DNA from: Bacillota bacterium
GTDB lineage: Bacteria > Bacillota_I > Bacilli_A > RF39 > UBA660
Direction of reading: 5' to 3'
NCBI GenBank assembly: GCA_015059495.1
Contig: SVAI01000001.1
Span: forward strand, 985,811 to 1,049,810
DNA length: 64,000 bases
A program made the position numbers and the translations under genes. A model generated the notes under the pieces. It saw nothing but the letters and a program-made list of their open reading frames with translations. It had not been told where the DNA came from and did not search any database. Numbering within the stretch: the stretch's first letter is position 1; each line of letters opens with the position of its first letter. Below, piece by piece: positions 41,758-51,401 of the stretch.

Positions 41758-44700
41758 TTTAATTAGATTTAACATATCTACTAAATAATATATAAAATGT
41801 TTATCTAAATTATTAATATTTAAGTGAATAACTACTGACTTACCAACAGTTTTAAAACTAAATTTAGAACATACTTCATAAGCTTCAATAAATAACTTAT
41901 CAAATTTAATCTTGTCAACTAATTCTGAAGGTAAATTAATATCAATAAATCTATCATTTTGAACTACTTTATCAATATGTAACTTATCAGCAAGTTTTTC
42001 AAAATATTCTTCATACATATATATTAAGATATCATCATTAATCTTACCAAATCTATCTTCTAATTCTTTTCTTACTTCTTCTAATTTTTCTTTAGAATCA
42101 ATTTCATTAATCTTTTGATGTATCTCAATCTTAATATTTTCATCACTTACATATGAATCATCAATATGAGTACTTACATCTATTAAAGAAATATCTTTAA
42201 TATCTTCGATATCTTCAACTTCTTCACCCTTAAGTCTCTTTATTTCAGCATCCACTAGTTTCATATATAAATCTAGTCCTACTTCACTAACAAATCCTGA
42301 TTGTTCATCACCCAAGATATCACCAGCACCTCTAAGTGCTAAGTCTCTCATAGCAATTCTATAACCTGAACCTAACTCAGTAAACTCTTTAATAGCATCT
42401 AATCTCTTAACAGCTATATCATTTAACATCTTATTCTTTGAATACATTAAATATGCATACGCTACTCTATTAGATCTACCAACTCTACCTCTTAACTGAT
42501 ATAGTTGTGATAATCCATAGTTATTAGCATCATATATTACTAAAGTATTAACATTAGGCATATCAATACCTGTTTCAATAATAGTAGTACAAAGTAATAT
42601 ATCATATTTATATTCTAAGAAATCTTGTATTACATTCTCTAGTTCTGTCTTAGACATTTGTCCATGAGCATAACAAATTCTTGCTTCAGGCACTAAAATC
42701 TTAAGTTGATGTAATTTACTTTCAATTGATTCAACTCTATTATATAAAACAAATACTTGACCATTTCTAGCCATTTCTTTATATATAGCATCTTTAATTA
42801 CAACATCACTTTCTTCTAAAACATAAGTTTGAACTGGATATCTATTAACTGGAGGAGTATCTATAATAGATAAATCTCTTAATCCAGATAAAGCCATCTT
42901 TAATGTTCTAGGTATAGGTGTAGCAGTTAATGTTAATACATTAACATCATTTTTAAGTTCTTTAATTCTTTCTTTATGAGTAACACCAAAACGTTGTTCC
43001 TCATCTACAATTAATAAACCTAAATTCTTAAATTCTACATCTTTACTTAATAATCTATGAGTACCAAATACTATATCAACAGTACCATTCTTTATTCCTT
43101 CTAAAGTATGTTGTAATTGTTTAGCTGTAGTAAATCTATTTAATATTGCAACATTAACTGGGAAATTTTTAAATCTCTTCAAAGCATTCATATATTGTTG
43201 ATTAGATAATATTGTTGTAGGACATAGATATGCTACTTGTTTAGAGTTTAGTAAAGTTCTAATCATTGCTCTAAAAGCAACCTCAGTTTTACCAAAACCA
43301 ACGTCACCACATAATAATCTATCCATAGGTACTTCAGATGATAAATCATTTAATATATCTTCTATAGATTTCTCTTGATCTTTAGTTAAATTATATTCAA
43401 AGTCATTAGCAAACATTTCCTCCATCTCACTATAAGCAAAAGCAGGACCTTTTAAACTAGCTCTCTTAGCATATAATTCTAATAACTCTTTAGATATATC
43501 ATGTATCTTCTTCTTTAAAGACATCTTAGTCTTAGCCCAAGATAATGAATTAAGTTTATTAATCTTAGGTATAGTACCATCTTTAGATTTATATTTAAAT
43601 ATAGTATCTATCTTTTCAACAGGTACATATACTTTATCATTACCTTGATAATTAATAACTACATAATCTTTATTAATACCATTCTTAGTTAAACTAGCTA
43701 TACCACCATAAACACCAATACCATGTTTATAATGTACTACAAAATCCCCTATTTCAATATCAGATATAGTTTTAAGCTTAGTACCTATCTTTAAACTATT
43801 CTTATATTTAATACGATCATTCTTTAACATTTCTATATCATTTTCAGATATAACAATATAATTATCTATTTCAAAACCATTATTAATATATTCTTTAACT
43901 ATATTAACTTTACCTATCTTAATATCTTTTTCACTATCACATACATTAACTATTGGATATATATTAGTTATTGCATTAACTTCACTAATCTTAGATAAAT
44001 AAAATATTATAGTTTTACTATTATTCTTTTCAATAAATGACTTTAATAAATCAAAATCACTATTAAAATTAGTAATAGGTTTAGATTCATATCTAATAAT
44101 ATTATGATTATTATTTTCAAAGTGATTTAAATAAATAATATCTTTAACTTTAATATCATCCATATTAAACATATATTTATCATCACTATTATTATCTTCT
44201 TTATATAATTTAATATCATTTAATATTTTATTATATTCATCATCTATTAACTTCTCATCTAAATAAAATACAAAAGGATTATTTAAATAATCATATAATG
44301 AACTCTTTTCTTTAGTATCAATTTCTTTATTGGGAAATAAATTAAAACTATTTATATTTTCAATAGATAACTGAGTGGATTCATCAAAATATCTAATTGA
44401 TTCTATTTCATCACCAAAGAACTCAATTCTAATAGGATGTTCATCTTCTACATTAAAGATATCTAAAACAAAACCTCTTGATGCATAATATCCAGTTTGA
44501 GTAACTAAACTATCTCTTTGATAACCAAATTCATTTAATACTTCAATTAACTTATCTCTATTTAAAGATTTCCCAACACTTAAAGTAACATTATATTTAT
44601 CACTCTTATCTACACTAGTTAAGAATCTTAAATAACCCATTAAGTTAGTAACTACTATATAATTATCATCACTTCTAATTAAGTTTAATGTTTCAAGTCT

Positions 44701-44958
44701 CTTTAACTTAAGTTCTGGAGACATAGCAACAGCAACAGATGTAATAAAATCATCCATGGGAAATAATAATACTTTATCAGTATAGGTAGCTAACTTATCA
44801 TAAAACTTATTAGCATTATATAAACTACTAGCTAATACAAGAATATTTTTATTATCATTTTTAAACTTTTCTAGAACGTAAAAAGCGTTTAACTCATCAG
44901 TTAAACCTATTACTTCACTATTATTTTCATATTTAAAAATATTAGCTAAAAAATTCAT
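41743..44958 (-). CDS. mfd: Transcription-repair coupling factor
   Basis: 1071 residues, slightly short of the usual 1150. Domains in order: UvrB-homology region (about 1-330); the RNA-polymerase-interacting CarD-like domain (about 400-460, DFVVHYKHGIGVYGGI); helicase with Walker A CGDVGFGKTEVAF, motif II VDEEQRFGV, LTATPIPRT and the TRG motif GRVGRSNRVAYAY; then the C-terminal UvrA-inhibitory module. It removes stalled RNA polymerase and recruits repair. The pth gene ends 2 bases upstream of its start. Confidence 0.97.
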   Translation of the reverse strand: MNFLANIFKYENNSEVIGLTDELNAFYVLEKFKNDNKNILVLASSLYNANKFYDKLATYTDKVLLFPMDDFITSVAVAMSPELKLKRLETLNLIRSDDNYIVVTNLMGYLRFLTSVDKSDKYNVTLSVGKSLNRDKLIEVLNEFGYQRDSLVTQTGYYASRGFVLDIFNVEDEHPIRIEFFGDEIESIRYFDESTQLSIENINSFNLFPNKEIDTKEKSSLYDYLNNPFVFYLDEKLIDDEYNKILNDIKLYKEDNNSDDKYMFNMDDIKVKDIIYLNHFENNNHNIIRYESKPITNFNSDFDLLKSFIEKNNSKTIIFYLSKISEVNAITNIYPIVNVCDSEKDIKIGKVNIVKEYINNGFEIDNYIVISENDIEMLKNDRIKYKNSLKIGTKLKTISDIEIGDFVVHYKHGIGVYGGIASLTKNGINKDYVVINYQGNDKVYVPVEKIDTIFKYKSKDGTIPKINKLNSLSWAKTKMSLKKKIHDISKELLELYAKRASLKGPAFAYSEMEEMFANDFEYNLTKDQEKSIEDILNDLSSEVPMDRLLCGDVGFGKTEVAFRAMIRTLLNSKQVAYLCPTTILSNQQYMNALKRFKNFPVNVAILNRFTTAKQLQHTLEGIKNGTVDIVFGTHRLLSKDVEFKNLGLLIVDEEQRFGVTHKERIKELKNDVNVLTLTATPIPRTLKMALSGLRDLSIIDTPPVNRYPVQTYVLEESDVVIKDAIYKEMARNGQVFVLYNRVESIESKLHQLKILVPEARICYAHGQMSKTELENVIQDFLEYKYDILLCTTIIETGIDMPNVNTLVIYDANNYGLSQLYQLRGRVGRSNRVAYAYLMYSKNKMLNDIAVKRLDAIKEFTELGSGYRIAMRDLALRGAGDILGDEQSGFVSEVGLDLYMKLVDAEIKRLKGEEVEDIEDIKDISLIDVSTHIDDSYVSDENIKIEIHQKINEIDSKEKLEEVRKELEDRFGKINDDILIYMYEEYFEKLADKLHIDKVVQNDRFIDINLPSELVDKIKFDKLFIEAYEVCSKFSFKTVGKSVVIHLNINNLDKHFIYYLVDMLNLIKEEVA

Positions 44959-44960
44959 AA

Positions 44961-45512
44961 TTATTTCCCACCATTAAATTTAGACATACATTCATTAATA
45001 TCACTCTTAATAAATGTCTCTACTATTTTTTTAACTGTAGGCATAATACTATCTAACTTTTCTAATTCAGCTTTACTAAAATTATGTAATACATAATCTT
45101 TAGTATCCATAGATCTATCATGGGAAATACCAATCTTAAGTCTTGGTACTTCATCAGTACCTAAACAAGAGATAATAGATTTCATACCATTATGACCACC
45201 AGCTGAACTCTTATACTTTAATTTGATAGTAGCAAATTCTAAATCTAAATCATCTTGAATAATTAATATATCATTATGATCTATCTTAAAATATCTAGCA
45301 AACTCTCCAACTGCATCACCTGATAAATTCATATATGTTAATGGTTTAACAAATAATACATCTTCATCAAATACCTTTATTTTAGTATATAATGCATTGA
45401 ATTTTTCCTTATTAATATTTCCCGGGAAATAATTTAAAGCCATAAATCCAATATTATGTCTTGTATTTTCATAATCTTTACCAGGATTTCCCAAGCCAAC
45501 TACCATCTTCAT
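44961..45512 (-). CDS. pth: Peptidyl-tRNA hydrolase
   Basis: 183 residues from the ATG at 45512 (AGGAAGTGAT upstream; the earlier GTG is part of that site). Motifs: VVGLGNPGKDYENTRHNIGFMAL with the catalytic His, FVKPLTYMNLSG, IIQDDLDLEFATIKLKYKSSAGGHNGMKSI. It recycles tRNA from aborted peptides. A perfect Noc-box palindrome lies inside the gene at 45417-45430. Followed by mfd as in Bacillus. Confidence 0.96.
   Translation of the reverse strand: MKMVVGLGNPGKDYENTRHNIGFMALNYFPGNINKEKFNALYTKIKVFDEDVLFVKPLTYMNLSGDAVGEFARYFKIDHNDILIIQDDLDLEFATIKLKYKSSAGGHNGMKSIISCLGTDEVPRLKIGISHDRSMDTKDYVLHNFSKAELEKLDSIMPTVKKIVETFIKSDINECMSKFNGGK
45417..45430. promoter_or_regulatory. Noc-binding-site-like palindrome (perfect)
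   Basis: ATTTCCCGGGAAAT, identical to the known Bacillus Noc consensus, located inside pth. Noc bound to such sites keeps the division septum away from the nucleoid. Confidence 0.75.
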
Positions 45513-45524
45513 AAGTATCACTTC

Positions 45525-46229
45525 CTATCCAAATATATTCTTATATGTTTTATGTTTCATAACATTAATTGGAGGATTAACTTTAATACCCTCTAATCCA
45601 TTCTTTGTTGCTTTTATTAAAACCATAATAGCACTTTTATTATAATCTGAATAAACAAACTGTAATCTCTTAACAGCAAATTTATATTCACTCATCTTAT
45701 TTATTATTTCAGATAATCTTTCAGGTCTATGTACCATATATAAAGTACCTTTATTCTTTAATATATATTTAGCAGATCTAAATATATTATCTAAATTAGT
45801 TTCTATTTCATGTCTAGCTATAGCTTTTTCTTTTTCCATATTTATATTTGAATCTGGATCATATTTAAAATATGGAGGATTAACAGTAACTACATCAATA
45901 GTTTCAGGTAAGATATACTCTAAAGCATTAGCTAAATCATCATGAATAATCTTAATCTTATCTTCAAGTTCATTCATAGCAACTGAGTTATATGCTAAAT
46001 CATATGGGTTCTTTTGTATTTCAAATCCCATTATCTTACAATTAAACTTAGTAGATAATATTAAAGGAACTGCACCATTACCTGTACAAAAATCAACTAT
46101 GGTTTTAATATCTTTTTTCTTTTCAACAAATTCTGCTAAAAGTATCGAATCTAACGAAAACTTAAAAGCATCTTTGTTTTGATATATTTTTAAACCGTAA
46201 TCAAATAAATCATTCTTAACTACATTCAT
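45525..46229 (-). CDS. trmN6: tRNA1(Val) adenine-N6 methyltransferase family (YabB)
   Basis: 234 residues. S-adenosylmethionine motif VDFCTGNGAVPLIL and catalytic TVNPPYFKY. The order holB - unknown - ricT - trmN6 matches the yabA/yaaT/yabB region of Bacillus. Substrate specificity is inferred from family. Confidence 0.9.
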   Translation of the reverse strand: MNVVKNDLFDYGLKIYQNKDAFKFSLDSILLAEFVEKKKDIKTIVDFCTGNGAVPLILSTKFNCKIMGFEIQKNPYDLAYNSVAMNELEDKIKIIHDDLANALEYILPETIDVVTVNPPYFKYDPDSNINMEKEKAIARHEIETNLDNIFRSAKYILKNKGTLYMVHRPERLSEIINKMSEYKFAVKRLQFVYSDYNKSAIMVLIKATKNGLEGIKVNPPINVMKHKTYKNIFG

Positions 46230-47002
46230 TATAATTCAATCTCTTTTATATCATTATTAACATTTACTTTATATTTACGATTTAATATATCAAGTGATAT
46301 TACAACACCATCACCAAATTCAGTCTTAACGGTTTGACCAACACTTGGCATACCGCAAGCACATTTCTTATATTCATCATCTTCATAAGTTAAACAACAA
46401 AGTAATCTACCACATGCACCATTAATCTTACTAGGATTAAGAGCAATGTTTTGATCTTTAGCCATATTAATAGTTACTGATTGCATAGATGTTAAGAAGC
46501 CAGAACAACAAAGTGGACGACCACAAACACCTAAACCACCAACTTTTTTAGCCTTATCTCTAGCTCCAACTTGTCTAAGTTCAATTCTAGTATGATACTT
46601 AGCAGCAAGTTTTTTAGCTAATTCTCTAAAATCAACTCTTTCATCTGATATAAAACTAATTAATAATTGTTTTCTATCAAATGTAAAAGTAGAATCTATA
46701 ACATTCATATTAAGACCTAATTCATCTACACATTTATTAATAAAATCAATAGATTCTTTAGCATCCTTTAAATTCTTTGTATATTGATTATAATCTTCTT
46801 TAGTAGAAATTCTAACAATATCCTTTAAATTTTCCTTGTTAATATTTTCATAGTTATCAACTTCACTAACTACTTTACCAAATTGTAGTCCCTTTTCAGT
46901 TTCAACTATAACAGTAACATTAATAGGACATTCTACTTCTTCAGATTTAAAATTATATACTTTACCATCACTTTTAAATTTAACACCATAAATTCTAATC
47001 AT
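46229..47002 (-). CDS. ricT: PSP1-domain protein RicT (YaaT)
   Basis: 257 residues from the ATG at 47002 (GGTGGTGAT upstream). The PSP1 domain is complete, with the cysteine motifs GGLGVCGRPLCCSGFL, GACGRLLCCLTYED and KKCACGMPSVG that bind iron-sulfur clusters in the RicA-RicF-RicT complex. That complex guides RNase Y cutting and phosphorelay in Bacillus. No ricA or ricF is seen here. Confidence 0.95.
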   Translation of the reverse strand: MIRIYGVKFKSDGKVYNFKSEEVECPINVTVIVETEKGLQFGKVVSEVDNYENINKENLKDIVRISTKEDYNQYTKNLKDAKESIDFINKCVDELGLNMNVIDSTFTFDRKQLLISFISDERVDFRELAKKLAAKYHTRIELRQVGARDKAKKVGGLGVCGRPLCCSGFLTSMQSVTINMAKDQNIALNPSKINGACGRLLCCLTYEDDEYKKCACGMPSVGQTVKTEFGDGVVISLDILNRKYKVNVNNDIKEIEL

Positions 47003-47017
47003 TGATATCACCACCAA

Positions 47018-47476
47018 CTATACATTATATTTTTCTTTTAATTTTCCTAAGATATTAATATAACAATCATACATTTCTTTATTATCTTTAAAACTATCCA
47101 TTTTTTCTTTTAACTTGTTAACAATTAAATCTTTATCAACAGTAAATGTAGCTATACCTTTATCTTCATATTCTAATTGATAATTTAAATATGTATAAAT
47201 AACTAATAAAGATTGTACTGTACTTAATCTTTCTATAAGAGATAATAGTCCATCTTGAAAACCATCATTATATTTAGCATCATTATTTTCTTTATGTAAT
47301 TTATAAATAGCTATTAAAACAGCATCAGGATTATGACCACCATTATCACTAACAGCAAAAGGTGGCATTCCAACTAACACAGGAAAATATGCTTGCTTAT
47401 GACCATTTAAATAAACATTATGTGCTTTCTTAACAAATTCATAAGCTTTAGTTATTAATTCATCATTAATATTCAT
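47018..47476 (-). CDS. Hypothetical protein, 152 aa
   Basis: Not recognised. It is helical, with the conserved-looking PVLVGMPPFAVSDNGGHNPDAV. It lies between holB (1-bp overlap) and ricT, so it is part of this DNA-replication operon. This position is held by other small genes (yaaR, ricF) in Bacillus, but the sequence does not look like either. Confidence 0.78.
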   Translation of the reverse strand: MNINDELITKAYEFVKKAHNVYLNGHKQAYFPVLVGMPPFAVSDNGGHNPDAVLIAIYKLHKENNDAKYNDGFQDGLLSLIERLSTVQSLLVIYTYLNYQLEYEDKGIATFTVDKDLIVNKLKEKMDSFKDNKEMYDCYINILGKLKEKYNV

Positions 47477-48243
47477 TATATTTTCCTCATTTCTATTACA
47501 AAGCTATCTAATAACAATTCTAAATTAACATTATATTGAATTAAATTCAATTTACTTTGAATAACATCTATTATTTTTTCTAATCTTTCTTTTTCATCAA
47601 GATTAGTTAGTAACATATTATAATATTTATAAAATAAAATTAATAGTATTTTTTCAATATCTTCTCTTTCAGTATATCTAGATAAAATAAGTTCTTTGTT
47701 AATAAATACATCGTCACTATTAAATATCTTATCATCATATTTATTAGCAATATCAAGTAGTTCTTCATCTACTTCTTCTTGTATATCATAATCTACATGT
47801 ATTATTTCACATCTACTCTTTATAGTTGGCAATACATTTTCTTTATTACTAACTATTAAAAAGCCAATTATATTATCTTCAGGTTCTTCTAAAAACTTTA
47901 ATAAAGAGTTACCAGAAGATTCATTCATCTTTTCAGCATTAATAATAACATAATTATTATATTTAGAATAAATAGGTTTAGTACTAAACTTATTCATCAT
48001 TTCTTCTATTTGACCTTTTTTAATACTAGCACCATCAGGTTCTATAAATACTAATGATGGTAAATTACCAAGATCTATTAATGATTCAACATCTATTTCA
48101 TCTGTTTTATTAATAATTTTAATAATAGATTTAACATCTTCTAAACACTTAGTAATATTATTTGTTTCAAGCAAAAAAGCATGAGAAAGTTTATTTTTCT
48201 CATATTGATTAATAATAATAGATAACTTTTCTGCTACAACCAT
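47476..48243 (-). CDS. holB: DNA polymerase III delta-prime subunit
   Basis: 255 residues. It keeps the delta-prime pattern: KLSHAFLLET at the start, the sensor strand NYVIINAEKMNESSGNSLLKFLEEPEDN and IKSRCEIIHVD. There is no Walker A, as expected for delta-prime. It is shorter than Bacillus HolB (329 aa). GGAGTAG precedes the ATG. It is a clamp-loader subunit with DnaX. Confidence 0.92.
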   Translation of the reverse strand: MVVAEKLSIIINQYEKNKLSHAFLLETNNITKCLEDVKSIIKIINKTDEIDVESLIDLGNLPSLVFIEPDGASIKKGQIEEMMNKFSTKPIYSKYNNYVIINAEKMNESSGNSLLKFLEEPEDNIIGFLIVSNKENVLPTIKSRCEIIHVDYDIQEEVDEELLDIANKYDDKIFNSDDVFINKELILSRYTEREDIEKILLILFYKYYNMLLTNLDEKERLEKIIDVIQSKLNLIQYNVNLELLLDSFVIEMRKI

Positions 48244-48252
48244 AATCTACTC

Positions 48253-48450
48253 CTATATAATAAATAACTTTAATATAACTAAACATACAATACCAGGAAC
48301 TCCTAGTATTGTAGTAACCATAATATTAAATATATTAATAGGTATAATAATACCAAAAGACTTAATACTTAAATTTAAACTATATAATAATAAAAATGCA
48401 AATATAATTCTTTTTAATATATTAACTATTATCTTAATAAATATCACCAT
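48253..48450 (-). CDS. bofA: BofA-family membrane protein
   Basis: 65 residues, two hydrophobic helices and the family signature SFGIIIPINIFNIMVTTILGVPGIVCLVILKLFI. BofA holds the SpoIVFB protease inactive so that pro-sigma-K processing is delayed. It lies just downstream of recR, as in Bacillus, which supports sporulation ability. Confidence 0.9.
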   Translation of the reverse strand: MVIFIKIIVNILKRIIFAFLLLYSLNLSIKSFGIIIPINIFNIMVTTILGVPGIVCLVILKLFII

Positions 48451-48475
48451 TAAATATTATTAATAATTATTATTT

Positions 48476-49084
48476 TTATGATATTTCTTTTCTATCACTT
48501 AAAGCATTTAATAATGTTAATTCATCTAAATAATCAATATCCATACCCATAGGTATACCATAAGATAATCTAGATATCTTAACACTCTTACCTTCAAATA
48601 TCTTCTTAATATATAATGTAGTTGCTTCCCCTTCAATAGTAGACTTTAAAGCTACTATAATTTCAGGATTATCAAGATCATTAACTCTTTTAATTAAACT
48701 AGATAAATTAATATCATCTGGACCAATACCATTCATAGGCGATATTAAACCACCTAATACATGATATACTCCATCAAACTTACCAGATTTTTCAAAAGCA
48801 AATACACTTTTATAATCTTCTAATACACATATTAAATTCTTATTTCTATAATTATCTTCAGATAATTGACATATTTCACATACTTCATTTTCAGTTAAAG
48901 ATCCACATATACTACACTTTTTTAAATTTAACTTACAATTATTTAAAGCATTAGCTAGTTCTTTAACAGTATCTTCATCCATATCAATTATTGAAAGAGC
49001 CATTCTTTCGGCACTCTTTTCACCAATTCCCGGTAATTTTTTTAAATAGTTTATAGAATCACTTAAACTTTTAGGATAAATCAT
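48476..49084 (-). CDS. recR: Recombination protein RecR
   Basis: 202 residues. N-terminal helix-hairpin-helix (LKKLPGIGEKSAERMAL), C4 zinc finger (CSICGSLTENEVCEIC), Toprim domain (LICVLEDYKSVFAFEKSGKFDGVYHVLGG). It acts with RecF/RecO in gap repair. It overlaps ybaB by 4 bp. Confidence 0.97.
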   Translation of the reverse strand: MIYPKSLSDSINYLKKLPGIGEKSAERMALSIIDMDEDTVKELANALNNCKLNLKKCSICGSLTENEVCEICQLSEDNYRNKNLICVLEDYKSVFAFEKSGKFDGVYHVLGGLISPMNGIGPDDINLSSLIKRVNDLDNPEIIVALKSTIEGEATTLYIKKIFEGKSVKISRLSYGIPMGMDIDYLDELTLLNALSDRKEIS

Positions 49085-49380
49085 AATAAACCATTTAAAG
49101 AATTACCATAAGGTCCCATAACTTTATTTAATTCTTCATCTACTTTAGACATTGCATCATTAATAGCAATAACAATCATATCTTGTAATATTTCAATATC
49201 TTCTGCAGTTAATTCTTCCTTATTTTTAATATTAACAGATACTACTTCCTTCTTACCATTTACTTCAACATCTACTAATTCAGATTTCCCGGGAAATATT
49301 TTCTTGTCAACCTCAGCCTTCTTATTCATAATATCTTTTTGCATTCTTTGTGCTTGTTGCAACATTGCTTGCATATTCAT
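49081..49380 (-). CDS. ybaB: Nucleoid-associated protein YbaB/EbfC
   Basis: 99 residues: NMQAMLQQAQRMQKDI at the start and the standard beta-sheet plus helix end. It is a DNA-binding dimer in the dnaX-ybaB-recR operon. A perfect Noc-box palindrome lies within it at 49284-49297. Confidence 0.96.
   Translation of the reverse strand: MNMQAMLQQAQRMQKDIMNKKAEVDKKIFPGKSELVDVEVNGKKEVVSVNIKNKEELTAEDIEILQDMIVIAINDAMSKVDEELNKVMGPYGNSLNGLL
49284..49297. promoter_or_regulatory. Noc-binding-site-like palindrome (perfect)
   Basis: ATTTCCCGGGAAAT inside ybaB. Confidence 0.75.
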
Positions 49381-49395
49381 AATTTATCTCTCCTT

Positions 49396-51078
49396 CTATT
49401 TTATTTCAACATTATCTCCAAATATTTCAGAAGCTAAACTCTCAAGTTCATCAGTATTATTGCTCTTTATAGCATTTTCTGTTGATAACTCATCAGATTT
49501 CTCTTCTGTCTCATCTATTATACTATATTTTATCTTATTCTTCATATTAAATACATATTTATCTTTTTCTTCATTCCACATAGAATTATCTAAACAAACA
49601 AATTTATATTCACTACCGAAGAATATTTTAAAATCTTTTTCAATAGAACCAATATTTTCATTAATTAATTCAACAGTTGATTCATTAGAATTAACTAATA
49701 TTGCATATTTATCAGAAGCTACCACAATATCAGTATCAATTATATAAGACATTAATTTCTTATTAGCATTTGATTCATATACTAAGAAATCACTCCATTT
49801 TTCTTTAATATCAGCTAAATAATTCTTTTTAGCATTAGCAAAGCAATTATTTACCCTAATATCTACACTAAACGAAAGTTTGTTTGTATTTTTAACTACT
49901 GGAGCAGTTTTTTGTTCATTATTTTGAGTTTTTTCTTCAATAGTTTCTTGTGAAACCTCTTCTTTTACCTCTTCAGGAACAACATCTTCAACTAAATCAG
50001 ATACTTTTTCATCTTCTACAACCTTTTGAGGTGTATCTACAATAGTACCTTCCTTAGGATTAATATATTTAACTATAATTAATTCAATATAAGTATATGG
50101 ATCAATAGAATTTCTCATAACACCTAAACTATTACTTAAATCCATAATCAAATTATACATATCATTAAAGTTTAAATCATATTTACTTGTTAATAACTTA
50201 ACACTTATTAGTTCATTTTTTAAATATTGAATAAATTTATTAGCTAAAATTCTATAATCTACGCCATCACTCTTAAATTTTCTAATATTAGTTATTAAGC
50301 TGTTTATATCTTGATTAGAGATATTTTCAATTAACTCATAAACCTTTTTAGAAGATATACTACCAAAATTACTAATAATATCTTCTACTTCAATCTTACC
50401 ATCTTTAGATGATATTTGATCTAAAATACTTAAAGCATCTCTAAGTCCACCATTAGACATTAAAGCAATTTCATTTAAAGCTTCATTTGTTATTTTAATT
50501 TTCTCTTGCTTACATACAAATTCAAGTCTAGAAACTATATTTTCAACTGTGATAGGCTTAAAATCGAATCTTTGACATCTAGATAATACTGTAATTGGAA
50601 CACTTTGAATATCTGTTGTAGCTAAAATAAACACAACATTTGATGGAGGTTCTTCTAATGTTAATAATAATGCATTAAAAGCACTTGTGGATAACATATG
50701 GAACTCATCAATAATATATACTTTATATTTAGAAATTGACGGAGCAAGTCTAGAATTGTCAATAAGTTCTCTAATATCATCTACTCCATTATTAGATGCA
50801 GCATCAATTTCAATAATATCTGGATTTTCATTAAAACTCTTACATAAATCACATTCATTACAAGGATTACCATCTTTTGGATTCAAGCAATTAATAGCTC
50901 TAGCAAATATTTTTGCAGAACTTGTTTTACCAGTACCCCTAGGACCTGTGAATATGTATGCATGAGATATTTTGTTATCTTTAATTACATTTTTTAATAA
51001 TTGAGTTGTATATTCTTGTCCAACAACTGAATCAAAATCTTGTGGTCTATATTTTCTATATAATACTTTATAATCCAT
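49396..51078 (-). CDS. dnaX: DNA polymerase III gamma/tau subunit
   Basis: 560 residues from the ATG at 51078 (AGGTGATT upstream; an earlier GTG is inside that site). Clamp-loader AAA+ domain: YRKYRPQDFDSVVGQE, Walker A FTGPRGTGKTSSAK, zinc cysteines in CLNPKDGNPCNECDLC, IIDEFHMLS and LSRCQRFDF. A proline/glutamate-rich linker (about 355-395) and a tau-type C-terminal domain follow. ybaB follows 15 bases later. Confidence 0.97.
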   Translation of the reverse strand: MDYKVLYRKYRPQDFDSVVGQEYTTQLLKNVIKDNKISHAYIFTGPRGTGKTSSAKIFARAINCLNPKDGNPCNECDLCKSFNENPDIIEIDAASNNGVDDIRELIDNSRLAPSISKYKVYIIDEFHMLSTSAFNALLLTLEEPPSNVVFILATTDIQSVPITVLSRCQRFDFKPITVENIVSRLEFVCKQEKIKITNEALNEIALMSNGGLRDALSILDQISSKDGKIEVEDIISNFGSISSKKVYELIENISNQDINSLITNIRKFKSDGVDYRILANKFIQYLKNELISVKLLTSKYDLNFNDMYNLIMDLSNSLGVMRNSIDPYTYIELIIVKYINPKEGTIVDTPQKVVEDEKVSDLVEDVVPEEVKEEVSQETIEEKTQNNEQKTAPVVKNTNKLSFSVDIRVNNCFANAKKNYLADIKEKWSDFLVYESNANKKLMSYIIDTDIVVASDKYAILVNSNESTVELINENIGSIEKDFKIFFGSEYKFVCLDNSMWNEEKDKYVFNMKNKIKYSIIDETEEKSDELSTENAIKSNNTDELESLASEIFGDNVEIK

Positions 51079-51157
51079 TGTAATCACCTGCCTAAATTAT
51101 ACCATATATTTATTATAATAAATACAAAAAAACACCGATTTTACGTACATTTTTATA

Positions 51158-51173
51158 TGTTTCACGTGAAACA
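51158..51173. promoter_or_regulatory. parS: parS site 1
   Basis: TGTTTCACGTGAAACA, a perfect 16-bp palindrome matching the Bacillus ParB (Spo0J) binding site. Confidence 0.93.
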
Positions 51174-51184
51174 TTCATATTAAT

Positions 51185-51198
51185 ATTTCCCAGGAAAT
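51185..51198. promoter_or_regulatory. Noc-box-like variant
   Basis: ATTTCCCAGGAAAT, one change from the Noc consensus, 12 bp from parS site 1. Confidence 0.5.
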
Positions 51199-51208
51199 AA
51201 TTTCACTA

Positions 51209-51224
51209 TGTTTCACGTGAAACA
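51209..51224. promoter_or_regulatory. parS: parS site 2
   Basis: TGTTTCACGTGAAACA, identical to site 1, immediately followed by TTATCCACA. Confidence 0.93.
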
Positions 51225-51327
51225 TTATCCACAACCAAATTTAATAAATATAGATAGTAATTTAAAATTTGCATCGAAATTTTACTTCGTGGGTAATTAA
51301 TCATCTCGTTGCAAGATTTAAAACCAT

Positions 51328-51360
51328 AAAAAAATAGAAAATAAATTAATATTTTCTATT
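51328..51360 (-). terminator. Terminator of tadA
   Basis: AATAGAAAATA (51333-51343) and TATTTTCTATT (51350-51360), with a T-run on the minus strand. Confidence 0.7.
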
Positions 51361-51385
51361 AAATTTATAAAAAAGTTATTAACAA

Positions 51386-51401
51386 TGTTTCACGTGAAAC
51401 A
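51386..51401. promoter_or_regulatory. parS: parS site 3
   Basis: TGTTTCACGTGAAACA, touching the stop codon of tadA. Confidence 0.93.

Larger units (their letters stand above)
51088..51401. other. Intergenic region with three parS sites between dnaX and tadA
   Basis: Over 300 bases without a gene. It contains three parS palindromes, a Noc-box variant, one consensus DnaA-box match (TTATCCACA, 51225-51233) touching the second parS, and the tadA terminator at 51328-51360. No protein frame is credible. Confidence 0.8.

Noticed and set aside
51225-51233. Single DnaA box considered as a second origin
   Set aside because: It is isolated and may be a chance overlap with the end of a parS site. The cluster at 60.95-61.1 kb is far stronger.
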